Source: CAMTVQ01 sp947085255 (GTDB lineage Bacteria; Bacteroidota; Bacteroidia; Sphingobacteriales; Sphingobacteriaceae). Taken from it: a DNA stretch of 64,000 bases. Position numbers and translations under genes: made by a program. The notes beneath the pieces are model-generated. The model saw only the letters and a list, made by a program, of their open reading frames with translations. It did not search any database and was not told the DNA's origin. The stretch lies in assembly GCA_947085255.1 (NCBI GenBank), contig CAMTVQ010000009.1, forward strand, positions 242,188-306,187, written 5' to 3'. Below, piece by piece: positions 26,232 to 34,683 of the stretch; position 1 is the first letter of the stretch, and each line of letters starts with the position of its first letter.

Positions 26232-28466
26232 TTAAAAATCTAATCCTGTATTTTGTTCAGGTTTTTTATTCTCTTGGTTATACTTAGAACAATCTAATTC
26301 TACGCTCAAAGATTTCTGCGGCTGTGCAAAGTCTTTTTTGGAGATAGTAATGGATGGATCGGCATATACTTTGTTCATGTAAAGCGCCCAAATTGGCAAT
26401 GCAGTATTTGCACCTTCCCCTAAATTAAGGGAACGGAAATGTACAGCACGGTCTTCGCAGCCTGTCCATACGCCCGAAACTAAGTCGGGTGTAATGCCGA
26501 TAAACCAGCCATCGGAATTGTTCTGTGTAGTACCTGTTTTGCCAGCTACAGGGTATGGAATATTGTATTTTCTACCACGTATACGTAATCCAGTTCCATT
26601 TTTTAGGGTAGTAGTCCCTTTGAGCATATATAACATCAAGTAAGCTGTTTCTTCGCTGATGGCATCTACTTTTCTGGGGAAACGTTCAGATAGAACATTA
26701 CCATTTTTATCTTCAATACGGAAAATATAGATAGGTTCTGTCCATACTCCCTTGTTGGCAAATGTGCTAAAGGCTCCAACCATTTCATATAAAGAAATAT
26801 CGGGTGTACCTAAACAAATAGATGGGTATGGGGGTAATTCACTTTCAATCCCCATTTTATGAGCATAGTTTACAACAGTTTGTGGCCCAAATTGCTTCAT
26901 TATATAAGCGGTTACTAAATTTTTAGACTCGGCTAACCCTTGACGAAGAGTATACATGCCACCTTGGGTACCATCTGCATTTCTTGGTGTCCAATTGTCA
27001 AATTCTTCGAAGGTAATGGGCATGTTTGGTACTTCAAAACATGGAGACAAGCCGTTATCTATAGCCACCGTATATACAAATGGTTTAAAGGTAGAACCAA
27101 CTTGACGTTTACTGCTACGAACATGATCATACTTAAAATACTCATAGTCGCCGCCACCTACCCACGCTTTTATGTAGCCCGTTTGTGGTTCCATAGACAT
27201 AAAACCCGATTGTAGAAATAGCTTATAGTATTTTATAGAATCAAGTGGGGATAGCACAGTATCCTTTTCACCAGTCCAGTTAAATATGCGCATTGCTATT
27301 CTAGTATTGAAACTTTTCTCAATTTCTTTCTCAGAAGCTCCACGTACTTTTAAGTCTTTGTATCTTTCGGAACGTCTTATAGCTTGTTCCATAATTTCCG
27401 GAAACTCTGCCCAAGGTTCAGGTTTACCTTTCCAATGTGCAAAAAATTGTTTCTGTAAGTCGGTAAGATGTTGGGTAAGTGCTTCTTCTCCGTAACGCTG
27501 CATTACAGAATTAATGGTGGTGTAAATTTTTAATCCATCTCTATACAAATCATACGGAGTGCCATCTGGTTTGTAATTTGCAGGATCATCACACCATCTT
27601 TGCAATTCTAAGCGAATGTATTCTCTAAAATGGGTAGCAATACCCTTATTATGATCGGCAGCTCTAAAAGTAAGTACAATAGCTTGTTTACTAACACTAT
27701 CATAAGTGCTTTTGGTGATAAAATCATATCGGAGCATTTGGCTTAGAACAGTATTCCTGCGATCGAGTGCACGTTGCATATTCTTTAAAGGAGAGAAAAA
27801 TGTAGTGCCTTTTAGCATACCTACCAAGAGTGCGGCTTCCTCTAATTTTAGCTCTTTAGGTTCTTTATTAAAATACGTACGGGCAGCAGATTTGATGCCA
27901 TAAGAGTTTGCACCAAAATCTACCGTATTAAAGTACATGCGGATAATTTCGTCCTTTGTATAGTTACGTTCTATCTTAATAGCCGTAATCCATTCTTTCA
28001 GTTTAGTAATTACCTTATCATAAAAAGTATCGAAACGTTTACGCGGGAAAAGATTTTTTGCCAGCTGTTGAGATATGGTGCTACCCCCCTGTGTTTTACC
28101 TATTAAGTTATAAAAGACGATAGTAAATGTGCGTTTTAAATCGATACCCGAGTGCTTGTAAAAGCGGATATCTTCGGTCGCAATAAGTGCCTGAGTAAGG
28201 TGGGTAGGTAATTCTTTGAACTCAGCATTCGACCTGTTTTGATAGTAATACGTACCAAGAACTACTTGGTCGGAAGAAATTATTTCGGTAGCTAAATTAC
28301 TTTTTGGATTTTCTAAATCTCGCAATGTGGGCATTTGCCCAAAAAGCCCTAAGGAGATGCTTGTAATTAATAAGGCGAATACACCAATTATGGAAACAAT
28401 ACTTATCCAAAAGTAACGCAGGTATTTTTTATTAGTATCGTTTAAAGGTAAATCTTTATTATCCAT
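26232..28466 (-). CDS. mrcA: Class A penicillin-binding protein 1A (transglycosylase/transpeptidase)
   Basis: A 744-residue bifunctional peptidoglycan synthase. An N-terminal transmembrane helix (about 17-40) is followed by the GT51 transglycosylase domain with ATEDIRFYKHSGID and GGSTISQQLAKNLF. The transpeptidase domain has QVGSTFKPFVYT (Ser-x-x-Lys), AESKNLVT (SxN) and AGKTGTTQN (KTG). Length is in the normal range and nothing is missing. It lies 2 bases after porW and 1 base before uvrC, so all three genes are almost certainly co-transcribed. Confidence 0.96.
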   Translation of the reverse strand: MDNKDLPLNDTNKKYLRYFWISIVSIIGVFALLITSISLGLFGQMPTLRDLENPKSNLATEIISSDQVVLGTYYYQNRSNAEFKELPTHLTQALIATEDIRFYKHSGIDLKRTFTIVFYNLIGKTQGGSTISQQLAKNLFPRKRFDTFYDKVITKLKEWITAIKIERNYTKDEIIRMYFNTVDFGANSYGIKSAARTYFNKEPKELKLEEAALLVGMLKGTTFFSPLKNMQRALDRRNTVLSQMLRYDFITKSTYDSVSKQAIVLTFRAADHNKGIATHFREYIRLELQRWCDDPANYKPDGTPYDLYRDGLKIYTTINSVMQRYGEEALTQHLTDLQKQFFAHWKGKPEPWAEFPEIMEQAIRRSERYKDLKVRGASEKEIEKSFNTRIAMRIFNWTGEKDTVLSPLDSIKYYKLFLQSGFMSMEPQTGYIKAWVGGGDYEYFKYDHVRSSKRQVGSTFKPFVYTVAIDNGLSPCFEVPNMPITFEEFDNWTPRNADGTQGGMYTLRQGLAESKNLVTAYIMKQFGPQTVVNYAHKMGIESELPPYPSICLGTPDISLYEMVGAFSTFANKGVWTEPIYIFRIEDKNGNVLSERFPRKVDAISEETAYLMLYMLKGTTTLKNGTGLRIRGRKYNIPYPVAGKTGTTQNNSDGWFIGITPDLVSGVWTGCEDRAVHFRSLNLGEGANTALPIWALYMNKVYADPSITISKKDFAQPQKSLSVELDCSKYNQENKKPEQNTGLDF

Positions 28467-28468
28467 GC

Positions 28469-30664
28469 TTAGGGTTTGGGTTCTGTACTAAAATAGGTAA
28501 GATTATCACCAGCAATTTTACCGGCATTTGTATCGGCGTAATTAGTCTGCACGTTTCGCAGAGCCTCTAAGTATTCTTCTTTTGAGCGAGTTTTGCCTAT
28601 TGTTTGTGCTTCTAAATAGGCGTAACGCGCTGCTGCCTCTGGTTCTGGTTCTAAGGCTGCAATATCTGATTTTAGTGACAGTACAGCGGTATAGTTTTCT
28701 TGTAAATAATAGTTATAGGCTGTTTCATATAGTTCGTTGAGCTTATTTAACTTAATATTTGCTTTTGCTGCATAATCAGGGTTGCGGATAATTTCGGCAT
28801 AAATAGAGGTAGGATATTCGATAAGTATGCGTTGCTCATAAGCTATAGAGTTGTTTTTATCCTCTTTGGACTCATAGATTCGGTAGAGTTGGTATAGTGT
28901 TTCAAGGGTATATTTATTTCTTGGAAAACGCGTGTTTAGTGTATCAAATATGCGTATGGCATTTTTAGGATCACGCAGTTGTTCTTTGTAAATATTACCC
29001 AAGTTCCAGTAGGCTTCAATTAATCTATCGTTTGATAAGTTGACTTGGTCGCGAGTTAGCGGAACATCTTTCAATAATGTTTCCTTAATGTTGTTAATAT
29101 CGGTACCAGCGGTTGTTGTTGCTATTTGTTGTGTTGAGTCTGGCTCATCTGGTTGTAGCGTATTGATGTTTTCTTTGTTGCTTCGTCTCCAGTTATCTTC
29201 TAAAGGACGTCTTCCCCATCTTTTTAAGAACTCTGAGTAGCCAATACCAAGTGCGCCAGCATTGTAAAAATACCATGAAGAACTGCTTCCATCGGCTGCT
29301 TTATCAGTCGCATCGTCGTTGTTGCCAGTATTGCCGTCGGCAAGGTTTACTGTTTGTTGGATTTTGCGTTGTTCGGCTTGTTTTATTTCTGCCAAACGTG
29401 CACGGGCAAGTTTATCAATAAGCTTTTTGCGGTCATCGGGGTCGAGCTGTGCAATGCGTTGTAAACTATCTTCTTTGGCAATTACAGCACTATTTTCTAT
29501 GAGTTTATCTAAGTTATTACGTCGAAAACTAATTTTTTCGTAATCGGGATAATCTTTAGGTAAAACAGAAAGCGTACTATCATAAAAGGAACCCGCTTGT
29601 TCAAAATTACCTACTTTATCAAAGTACAAATCGGCAATAGTTAGGTAAGACAATGCTTTTTGCTTGGTGTTGGTAGTAGAGTTTTGTGCAGATAATCTGA
29701 AATAACCAATAGCCTCTGGAATCTCTCCTTTTTTGAGAGCAATTTTACCTAATGTAAAATACAACTGATCCTTAAAATCCTTATTTTTTTCATCCTTAAG
29801 CATACGATTAAGTGTAGCCTCTACTCCTTTTCCGCTAGATTCTTCGGATATATCATACAAGCGGGCTATGCTAATACGCGCATTAAATACCATTTCGTAA
29901 GGTGGTGTTTTACGAATGACCCGTTTAAAAAATATAATGGCACGCTCGTTTTTGCCTTGTTGTTCATATAGCTGTGCTACTATATAGTTAAGCCGTGCGC
30001 GCTCGTATCTTCTAGTATTGTAGGCAAGTGCATTTAAAAGCTCTTCGGTTCCTTTGCGGTAATTTTTTACCTTAATTAAGTAATCGGCAAAGGCAACATG
30101 GTAATCTTTGAGCAAATGACGTGTTCGGGCACCTGCAAATTTGCTTTGTGCTAAAGTAAGGCTCGATTCGGCCTGACTCAGTTTATTCAGCTTTAAATAA
30201 CAGCGCGCTAACCATATAAGCGCCTCTACCTCGGTTGGGTTGCCTTCATATTTAGAAAAAACATACTGGAAAGATTCAATAGCTGTAAAATAATCGGCTT
30301 TGTAATAGTAGGCCTTACCAATCATGATGTAGCAATCGTCTACCCATTTCCCAATTTCGTGGCGTTGAATAACAAAAGAAGCCTTTTTTATAACAATATC
30401 AGATTGGTCGGCTGTGTTTAGTGCTGCTTGCTTATCACCAAGTGGGAAAACATCCAGTAAATCGCTATAATTATCTACATGCGCTAGGGCTAATTGATCA
30501 AGAATTTCTATTAGTTTTTCATTACCATTAAAATAGCCATTATACCGAGAAGTAGTATTATGATACTGCTGTTTTATAAAGCCTGGTTGTTTTTTTGTGC
30601 CTTGAGCATAGCTATTTACAACTAAAAAAACAAGAAATGTACAAAATATCAGGTGGCGCAACAA
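28469..30664 (-). CDS. porW: T9SS component PorW/SprE (tetratricopeptide repeat protein)
   Basis: A 731-residue TPR protein matching SprE/PorW, an essential T9SS factor thought to connect the GldKLMN motor-ring to the outer-membrane translocon. The recognisable N-terminus is QQYHNTTSRYNGYFNGNEKL, followed by many TPR units (about 100-380 and 540-700) and a Lys/Ala-rich region near 395-430. The signal sequence (MLRHLIFCTFLVFLVVNSYAQ) ends in an ordinary cleavage site with no lipobox Cys, whereas characterised PorW/SprE are lipoproteins. It heads the operon and has a good promoter match just upstream. Confidence 0.88.
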   Translation of the reverse strand: MLRHLIFCTFLVFLVVNSYAQGTKKQPGFIKQQYHNTTSRYNGYFNGNEKLIEILDQLALAHVDNYSDLLDVFPLGDKQAALNTADQSDIVIKKASFVIQRHEIGKWVDDCYIMIGKAYYYKADYFTAIESFQYVFSKYEGNPTEVEALIWLARCYLKLNKLSQAESSLTLAQSKFAGARTRHLLKDYHVAFADYLIKVKNYRKGTEELLNALAYNTRRYERARLNYIVAQLYEQQGKNERAIIFFKRVIRKTPPYEMVFNARISIARLYDISEESSGKGVEATLNRMLKDEKNKDFKDQLYFTLGKIALKKGEIPEAIGYFRLSAQNSTTNTKQKALSYLTIADLYFDKVGNFEQAGSFYDSTLSVLPKDYPDYEKISFRRNNLDKLIENSAVIAKEDSLQRIAQLDPDDRKKLIDKLARARLAEIKQAEQRKIQQTVNLADGNTGNNDDATDKAADGSSSSWYFYNAGALGIGYSEFLKRWGRRPLEDNWRRSNKENINTLQPDEPDSTQQIATTTAGTDINNIKETLLKDVPLTRDQVNLSNDRLIEAYWNLGNIYKEQLRDPKNAIRIFDTLNTRFPRNKYTLETLYQLYRIYESKEDKNNSIAYEQRILIEYPTSIYAEIIRNPDYAAKANIKLNKLNELYETAYNYYLQENYTAVLSLKSDIAALEPEPEAAARYAYLEAQTIGKTRSKEEYLEALRNVQTNYADTNAGKIAGDNLTYFSTEPKP

Positions 30665-30704
30665 AGCAGTAAACTAAGTGTAAAGTGAGATAACTCGAAT
30701 ACTA

Positions 30705-30735
30705 CAAATTTATTTTATTTCGGTGAGTTTTACAA
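30705..30735 (-). promoter_or_regulatory. Promoter of the porW-mrcA-uvrC operon
   Basis: Minus strand: TTG (30735-30733), 20 bases, TAAATTTG (30712-30705). This fits the Bacteroidota TTG-N19/20-TAnnTTTG pattern and gives a leader of about 35 bases before the porW ATG at 30664. Confidence 0.5.
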
Positions 30736-30764
30736 TTAAATTAATGGATGTGTTTTGGGCCGAC

Positions 30765-30794
30765 TTGTATTTTGTATGAAATGGTGTAGGTTTG
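30765..30794 (+). promoter_or_regulatory. Promoter of the M23/bactofilin/ATP synthase unit
   Basis: Plus strand: TTG (30765-30767), exactly 19 bases, TAGGTTTG (30787-30794). It fits the Bacteroidota consensus and would start RNA about 13 bases before the ATG at 30814. It is divergent from the porW promoter. Confidence 0.55.
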
Positions 30795-30813
30795 TACTAA
30801 CGAATTAAGTAAA

Positions 30814-31668
30814 ATGGCATTAACACGGAAAGCGATATTAGATAAGCTGAGGATTAAGTACAAGTTGGTAGTGCTTAATGATGATACTTTTGAAGAAAAA
30901 GCAGCTTTTACCCTTAATGGCATTAGTGCTATTGTGGTATCAAGTAGTATCGTTGTAATACTGGTGCTTCTGGTTGCATTAATTATCATATTCACCCCTC
31001 TAAAGGAATATATACCAGGCTTTTCTGATGTAAAACTACGCAAAGATGTTTCACGCATGATTGCCAAGTCAGACTCTTTGGAATCGATACAAGAAGCACG
31101 AGATAGTTATATTTTTAATCTAAAAAATGTATTGTCGGGCAGAGTAGGTGTAGAAGCGCTTAACCAAAAAGACAAACCAGTACTGATAGATAGCATAAGC
31201 TTGAATAGCAAACGCCCGAGCGAAGATTTAGCCCTGCGCGAAATGATAGAAGCGGAAGAGAAGGAGAATCCAGGGAATGAAGAAAAATTATTACTAATAG
31301 GGATAGAGTTTGTATCTCCAGTAAAAGGCGTGATAACAGAGAAGTTTAAGCCAGCAATACAGCACTATGCGGTAGATGTGGCATGCAGAAAAGGAGAAAA
31401 GATAAAAGCAGTGGCCAATGGAACGGTAATTTTAGCAGCGTTTACTAAAGAAACAGGAAATGTAATTGTGGTGCAGCATGAGAACAATTTGCTGTCTATC
31501 TATAAACATTGTTCGGTATTAACAAAAAAAGTTGATAATTTTGTAAAATCAGGTGAGGTAATAGCCATAGTAGGCAATACTGGGGAATTTACAACAGGAC
31601 CACACCTGCACATAGAGTTGTGGTATGATGGTAAAGCTATAAACCCACAAGATTACATTAAGTTTTAA
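30814..31668 (+). CDS. M23-family peptidoglycan endopeptidase, membrane-anchored
   Basis: A 284-residue protein with a short cytoplasmic N-terminus, one transmembrane helix (about 40-65, VVSSSIVVILVLLVALIIIF) and a C-terminal LytM/M23 domain (from about 168). Zinc ligands are visible in HYAVDVA and GPHLHIELW, so the site looks active. Such enzymes cut peptide cross-links in the wall. The next gene, 22 bases away, is a bactofilin; M23 peptidase-bactofilin pairs shape cells in other bacteria such as Helicobacter, which supports a morphogenetic role by inference. Confidence 0.92.
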   Translation: MALTRKAILDKLRIKYKLVVLNDDTFEEKAAFTLNGISAIVVSSSIVVILVLLVALIIIFTPLKEYIPGFSDVKLRKDVSRMIAKSDSLESIQEARDSYIFNLKNVLSGRVGVEALNQKDKPVLIDSISLNSKRPSEDLALREMIEAEEKENPGNEEKLLLIGIEFVSPVKGVITEKFKPAIQHYAVDVACRKGEKIKAVANGTVILAAFTKETGNVIVVQHENNLLSIYKHCSVLTKKVDNFVKSGEVIAIVGNTGEFTTGPHLHIELWYDGKAINPQDYIKF

Positions 31669-31690
31669 CACAATTTTAGTTTAAATAACG

Positions 31691-32149
31691 ATGCTAATAA
31701 CGAAAAAAACTGCTAACAAACAGGAAGATGTTTTAACCAACTCTTTTAACCTTATTAGCCAAGGAACCGAAATTATTGGAGATATCATTTGCAAAGGAGA
31801 TATCAGAATGGATGGTTTTATGCGTGGGGATATCCAATCTAAATCTAAAGTGGTAATCGGTAATTCAGGTGCAGTAGAGGGTGTTGTGCATTGCCAAAAT
31901 GCAGATATATCTGGTAAATTAAAGGGTAGTATAAATGTTGGCGAATCGTTGTTTTTAAAGGTAAACGCGGTAGTGACAGGCGATATTTCGACTCAAAAAC
32001 TTATTATAGAAGCTGGTGCGGTATTTAATGGTACTTGCCAAATGGGAACCATGCCCGAAAAACAACCAACTTTTCAAAAAAATGGTAAAACACGTATAAA
32101 AGATGTTGAACCAGAAGATGCCAACAACAAAGAATCCGTTTTGGCGTAA
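31691..32149 (+). CDS. Bactofilin (polymer-forming cytoskeletal protein)
   Basis: A 152-residue bactofilin. The central beta-helix domain (about residues 22-120) shows the repeating pattern ISQGTEIIGDIICKGDIRMDG, RGDIQSKSKVVIG, VEGVVHCQNADISGKLKGSI. Flanking tails are short and disordered. Bactofilins polymerise without nucleotide and scaffold wall enzymes, fitting the upstream M23 peptidase. The last 32-47 bases overlap the next gene, the atpZ-like subunit, which ties it to the ATP synthase operon. Confidence 0.93.
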   Translation: MLITKKTANKQEDVLTNSFNLISQGTEIIGDIICKGDIRMDGFMRGDIQSKSKVVIGNSGAVEGVVHCQNADISGKLKGSINVGESLFLKVNAVVTGDISTQKLIIEAGAVFNGTCQMGTMPEKQPTFQKNGKTRIKDVEPEDANNKESVLA

Positions 32150-32333
32150 TAGTGCTATCGTAAAATACACTGGTATTGCCACGCAAATGCTGGTAATAAT
32201 TGGTGTGTTTGCATATTTAGGAAATTACCTAGATGGTTATTATCAAACCTCTATTCCGTGGCTTACGGCTTTATTTAGTTTATTAGGTGTAGGCATTGCC
32301 ATGTATCAAATCATCAAACAAGTTATAAATTGA
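32118..32333 (+). CDS. AtpZ/AtpI-like F0F1 ATP synthase accessory subunit
   Basis: A 71-residue membrane protein with two helices (about residues 14-34 and 42-66), the pattern of AtpZ/AtpI-like proteins found first in ATP synthase operons. AtpI-type proteins help assemble the c-ring. The start is either ATG 32118 (MPTTKNPFWR, preferred because family members begin close to the first helix) or ATG 32103. Both overlap the end of bactofilin in another frame. Confidence 0.8.
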   Translation: MPTTKNPFWRNSAIVKYTGIATQMLVIIGVFAYLGNYLDGYYQTSIPWLTALFSLLGVGIAMYQIIKQVIN

Positions 32334-32719
32334 TGTTTAGGTCTTTACTTTATTTCTTTATTCTCACTGTGTTGGTCTTTGCGGGCGTGCAACAAATGCC
32401 AGTAAATTACTTGCTAAAGGATATTTATGTAGTAGTTCTGTTTTTTGTGCTGAGCACCTTGCTAGCGTTAATACTATCGTTTGTAGGCATCAAAAAAAGT
32501 GGTAATGCATCGGTGTTGGTTATTCTAAGTGCATTTGTTATAAAATTGCTGGCTTCCCTCTTTTTTGTGCTCATATATTTGCATAATAATCAAGTAAATA
32601 AAATAATATTTGTTTCTAATTTTTTTGCACTATATATTTTGTTTAGCCTATTTGAAATCTATAGTTTGTTAGCTAACTTGCGCGACCAAAAAAACACGAT
32701 AGAATCTTCGAATAAATGA
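32333..32719 (+). CDS. Small four-helix membrane protein of the ATP synthase operon
   Basis: A 128-residue protein made almost entirely of four hydrophobic helices (about 5-22, 30-50, 60-82, 88-112) with a short charged tail. ATG 32333 overlaps the upstream stop as TGATG, and its own stop overlaps the atpB start as ATGA, so translation is probably coupled. Position and topology resemble AtpI, which is poorly conserved; I cannot prove homology from the sequence alone. Confidence 0.75.
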   Translation: MFRSLLYFFILTVLVFAGVQQMPVNYLLKDIYVVVLFFVLSTLLALILSFVGIKKSGNASVLVILSAFVIKLLASLFFVLIYLHNNQVNKIIFVSNFFALYILFSLFEIYSLLANLRDQKNTIESSNK

Positions 32720-33837
32720 GCCGGAACACGTTTTTTTCTTCAAAAAAATACCTATTAACACTCGTATTTGCTGTTTGGTGTGGTCTTATTGCATTTGGCA
32801 ATGAGCAACACGGCACTATGGATACGATTCAATCTCATCCAACAGATACAGCCCACAGTCTAGTAGCAATACATGCTGAAACTGCTGAACATTCTGAGGA
32901 GAAAGCATTTAGTGCTTCAGAGATGATATTGGAACACATAGGCGATTCACATGATTGGCATTTGTGGGGGCATACTTCGTTGCATTTACCAGTAATACTT
33001 TACACTAATAAAGGGTTAGAATGTTTTTCTTCGGGTAAATTTGATCATGGTCATGCAAATTACACTGGTAAGCATTACACGTACGCATTAAGGGAAGAAA
33101 AAATAGTACCCATAACGGCTACAGGCGAAATTGATGCATCGGCAACAGTTATTGATTTCTCTATTACTAAAAATGTAGCTTCTATGTTTTTGTCAGTTGC
33201 CGTGTTGTTGATTATTTTCATAACGGTGGCGAGCGCATATAAAAAACGCTCAGGGATGGCTCCAAAAGGGTTGCAATCGCTGCTTGAGCCAATAATTTTA
33301 TTTGTACGTGATGAAATTGCGCGTCCAAACATTGGTCACAGGTATGCTAAGTTTATGCCATTTTTGTTAACAGTGTTTTTCTTCATTTGGATAAATAATT
33401 TGTTAGGGCTAGTGCCCTTCTTCCCAGGAGGAGCTAATCTTACAGGAAATATAGCAGTAACGTTAGTACTTGGAGTTATCACGTTCTTGGTAACTAACCT
33501 AAATGGTAATAAGTATTATTGGAAACACATTTTCGCACCAGATGTGCCTCTATGGTTATATCCTATTATGTTGGTGGTAGAGATTATAGGTGTAATATCA
33601 AAGCCATTTGCGCTTGTTGTGCGTTTGTTTGCAAATATTACAGCAGGACACATTATTGTATTGAGTTTAATTGCACTCATTTTTATTTTTAAATCAATGG
33701 CAATAGCTCCGGTATCAATTGCATTCGTGTTGTTTATGGATGTATTGGAATTGTTAGTAGCATTTTTGCAAGCATTTATTTTTACCATGTTATCGGCATT
33801 ATTTATCGGTACAGCGGTAGAAGAACATAATCATTAA
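32716..33837 (+). CDS. atpB: F0F1 ATP synthase subunit a
   Basis: A 373-residue subunit a, about 100 residues longer than E. coli AtpB. The extra N-terminus has a signal-like segment (LLTLVFAVWCGLIAFG) and a His- and Glu-rich soluble stretch to about residue 150. The membrane part is canonical: INNLLGLVPFFPGGANLTGN, and LVVRLFANITAGH, whose Arg (about residue 303) is the essential proton-path residue. The protein ends FIGTAVEEHNH. Subunit a forms the two half-channels facing the c-ring. Confidence 0.96.
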   Translation: MSRNTFFSSKKYLLTLVFAVWCGLIAFGNEQHGTMDTIQSHPTDTAHSLVAIHAETAEHSEEKAFSASEMILEHIGDSHDWHLWGHTSLHLPVILYTNKGLECFSSGKFDHGHANYTGKHYTYALREEKIVPITATGEIDASATVIDFSITKNVASMFLSVAVLLIIFITVASAYKKRSGMAPKGLQSLLEPIILFVRDEIARPNIGHRYAKFMPFLLTVFFFIWINNLLGLVPFFPGGANLTGNIAVTLVLGVITFLVTNLNGNKYYWKHIFAPDVPLWLYPIMLVVEIIGVISKPFALVVRLFANITAGHIIVLSLIALIFIFKSMAIAPVSIAFVLFMDVLELLVAFLQAFIFTMLSALFIGTAVEEHNH

Positions 33838-33871
33838 TTTTTTTTGTTAAACCATATAAATATCAAGTAAA

Positions 33872-34081
33872 ATGACTGGAAGTATCGCAGCAATTGGCGC
33901 AGGATTAGCCGTAATCGGCGCAGGAATAGGTATCGGACGTATCGGTGGCTCTGCCATGGAAGGTATTGCTCGTCAACCTGAAGCCGCTTCAAAAATTCAA
34001 ACAGCCATGATCATCGCTGCAGCCCTTGTAGAAGGTGTTGCATTGTTCGGTGTGGTAGTTGCTCTTTTGGGTAACGGTTGA
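33872..34081 (+). CDS. atpE: F0F1 ATP synthase subunit c
   Basis: A 69-residue two-helix proteolipid. The first helix is Gly/Ala-rich (IGAGLAVIGAGIGIG), the polar loop is ARQPEA, and the ion-binding carboxylate is Glu54 in ALVEGVALFG. The residues next to Glu54 and in helix 1 lack the Gln and Ser/Thr of known sodium-binding rings, so proton coupling is inferred. A hairpin follows the stop. Confidence 0.96.
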   Translation: MTGSIAAIGAGLAVIGAGIGIGRIGGSAMEGIARQPEAASKIQTAMIIAAALVEGVALFGVVVALLGNG

Positions 34082-34087
34082 TTTTTT

Positions 34088-34122
34088 AAACGTGTTGAGA
34101 ACGATTGGTTCTCGACACGTTT
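34088..34122 (+). terminator. Hairpin between atpE and atpF (attenuator or mRNA stabiliser)
   Basis: A 15-bp stem, AAACGTGTTGAGAAC (34088-34102) with 34108-34122, one G-U pair, 5-base loop, then TTATTTTTTA. It looks like an intrinsic terminator placed inside the operon after the c-subunit gene. Confidence 0.7.
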
Positions 34123-34153
34123 ATTTTTTAGTTAATTGGTAATAATAAAAGAT

Positions 34154-34648
34154 ATGGAATTAGTAACCCCCAGCATAGGTTTAATTTTTTGGACAACAGT
34201 ATCATTTGTACTGCTTATTTTGCTGTTAAGCAAATTTGCTTGGAAACCAATTGTTCAGGCATTGCACGAACGCGAGAAATCGATTGAGGATGCACTACAG
34301 TCGGCAGAAAAAGCGAAGGATGAGATGGCTAAGCTAAATGCTGATAGCGAAAAACTATTGAAGGAAGCACGCGAAGAGCGCGATAAAATATTGAAAGAAG
34401 CTAAGCAAATTAAGGATAGTATGATTGCCGAAGCTAAGAGTTTGGCAGAAGCAGAAGGTGTAAAAATGATTACTAAAGCTAAGGCGGAAATTACCAGCCA
34501 GAAGAATGCAGCTTTGGCAGAAATGAAAAACCAAGTGGCTACACTATCTATTGATATTGCAGAAAAGGTATTGCGCAAAAAGTTTGATAATAGTAAAGAA
34601 CAAGAAAGCTTAGTTGCAGACTTGTTGAAAGATGTTAAGCTTAATTAG
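34154..34648 (+). CDS. atpF: F0F1 ATP synthase subunit b
   Basis: A 164-residue peripheral-stalk subunit: one N-terminal membrane helix (about 7-28, GLIFWTTVSFVLLILLLSKF) with the usual FAWKPI after it. A long, charged, Ala/Lys/Glu-rich coiled coil follows (30-150). ATG 34154 is used; an upstream TTG at 34136 is open in frame but gives non-family residues. A palindromic word repeat spans the stop codon. Confidence 0.95.
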   Translation: MELVTPSIGLIFWTTVSFVLLILLLSKFAWKPIVQALHEREKSIEDALQSAEKAKDEMAKLNADSEKLLKEAREERDKILKEAKQIKDSMIAEAKSLAEAEGVKMITKAKAEITSQKNAALAEMKNQVATLSIDIAEKVLRKKFDNSKEQESLVADLLKDVKLN

Positions 34649-34679
34649 CTAATTGCTAATTGGCTGATTAGCTAATTAA
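34641..34679. repeat. Palindromic word repeat between atpF and atpH
   Basis: TTAATTAGCTAA (34641-34652) and its exact complement (34668-34679) enclose a 15-base loop that again contains GCTAAT. The word GCTAAT/ATTAGC recurs throughout. It covers the atpF stop and ends 4 bases before the atpH ATG. Confidence 0.65.
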
Positions 34680-34683
34680 AATT

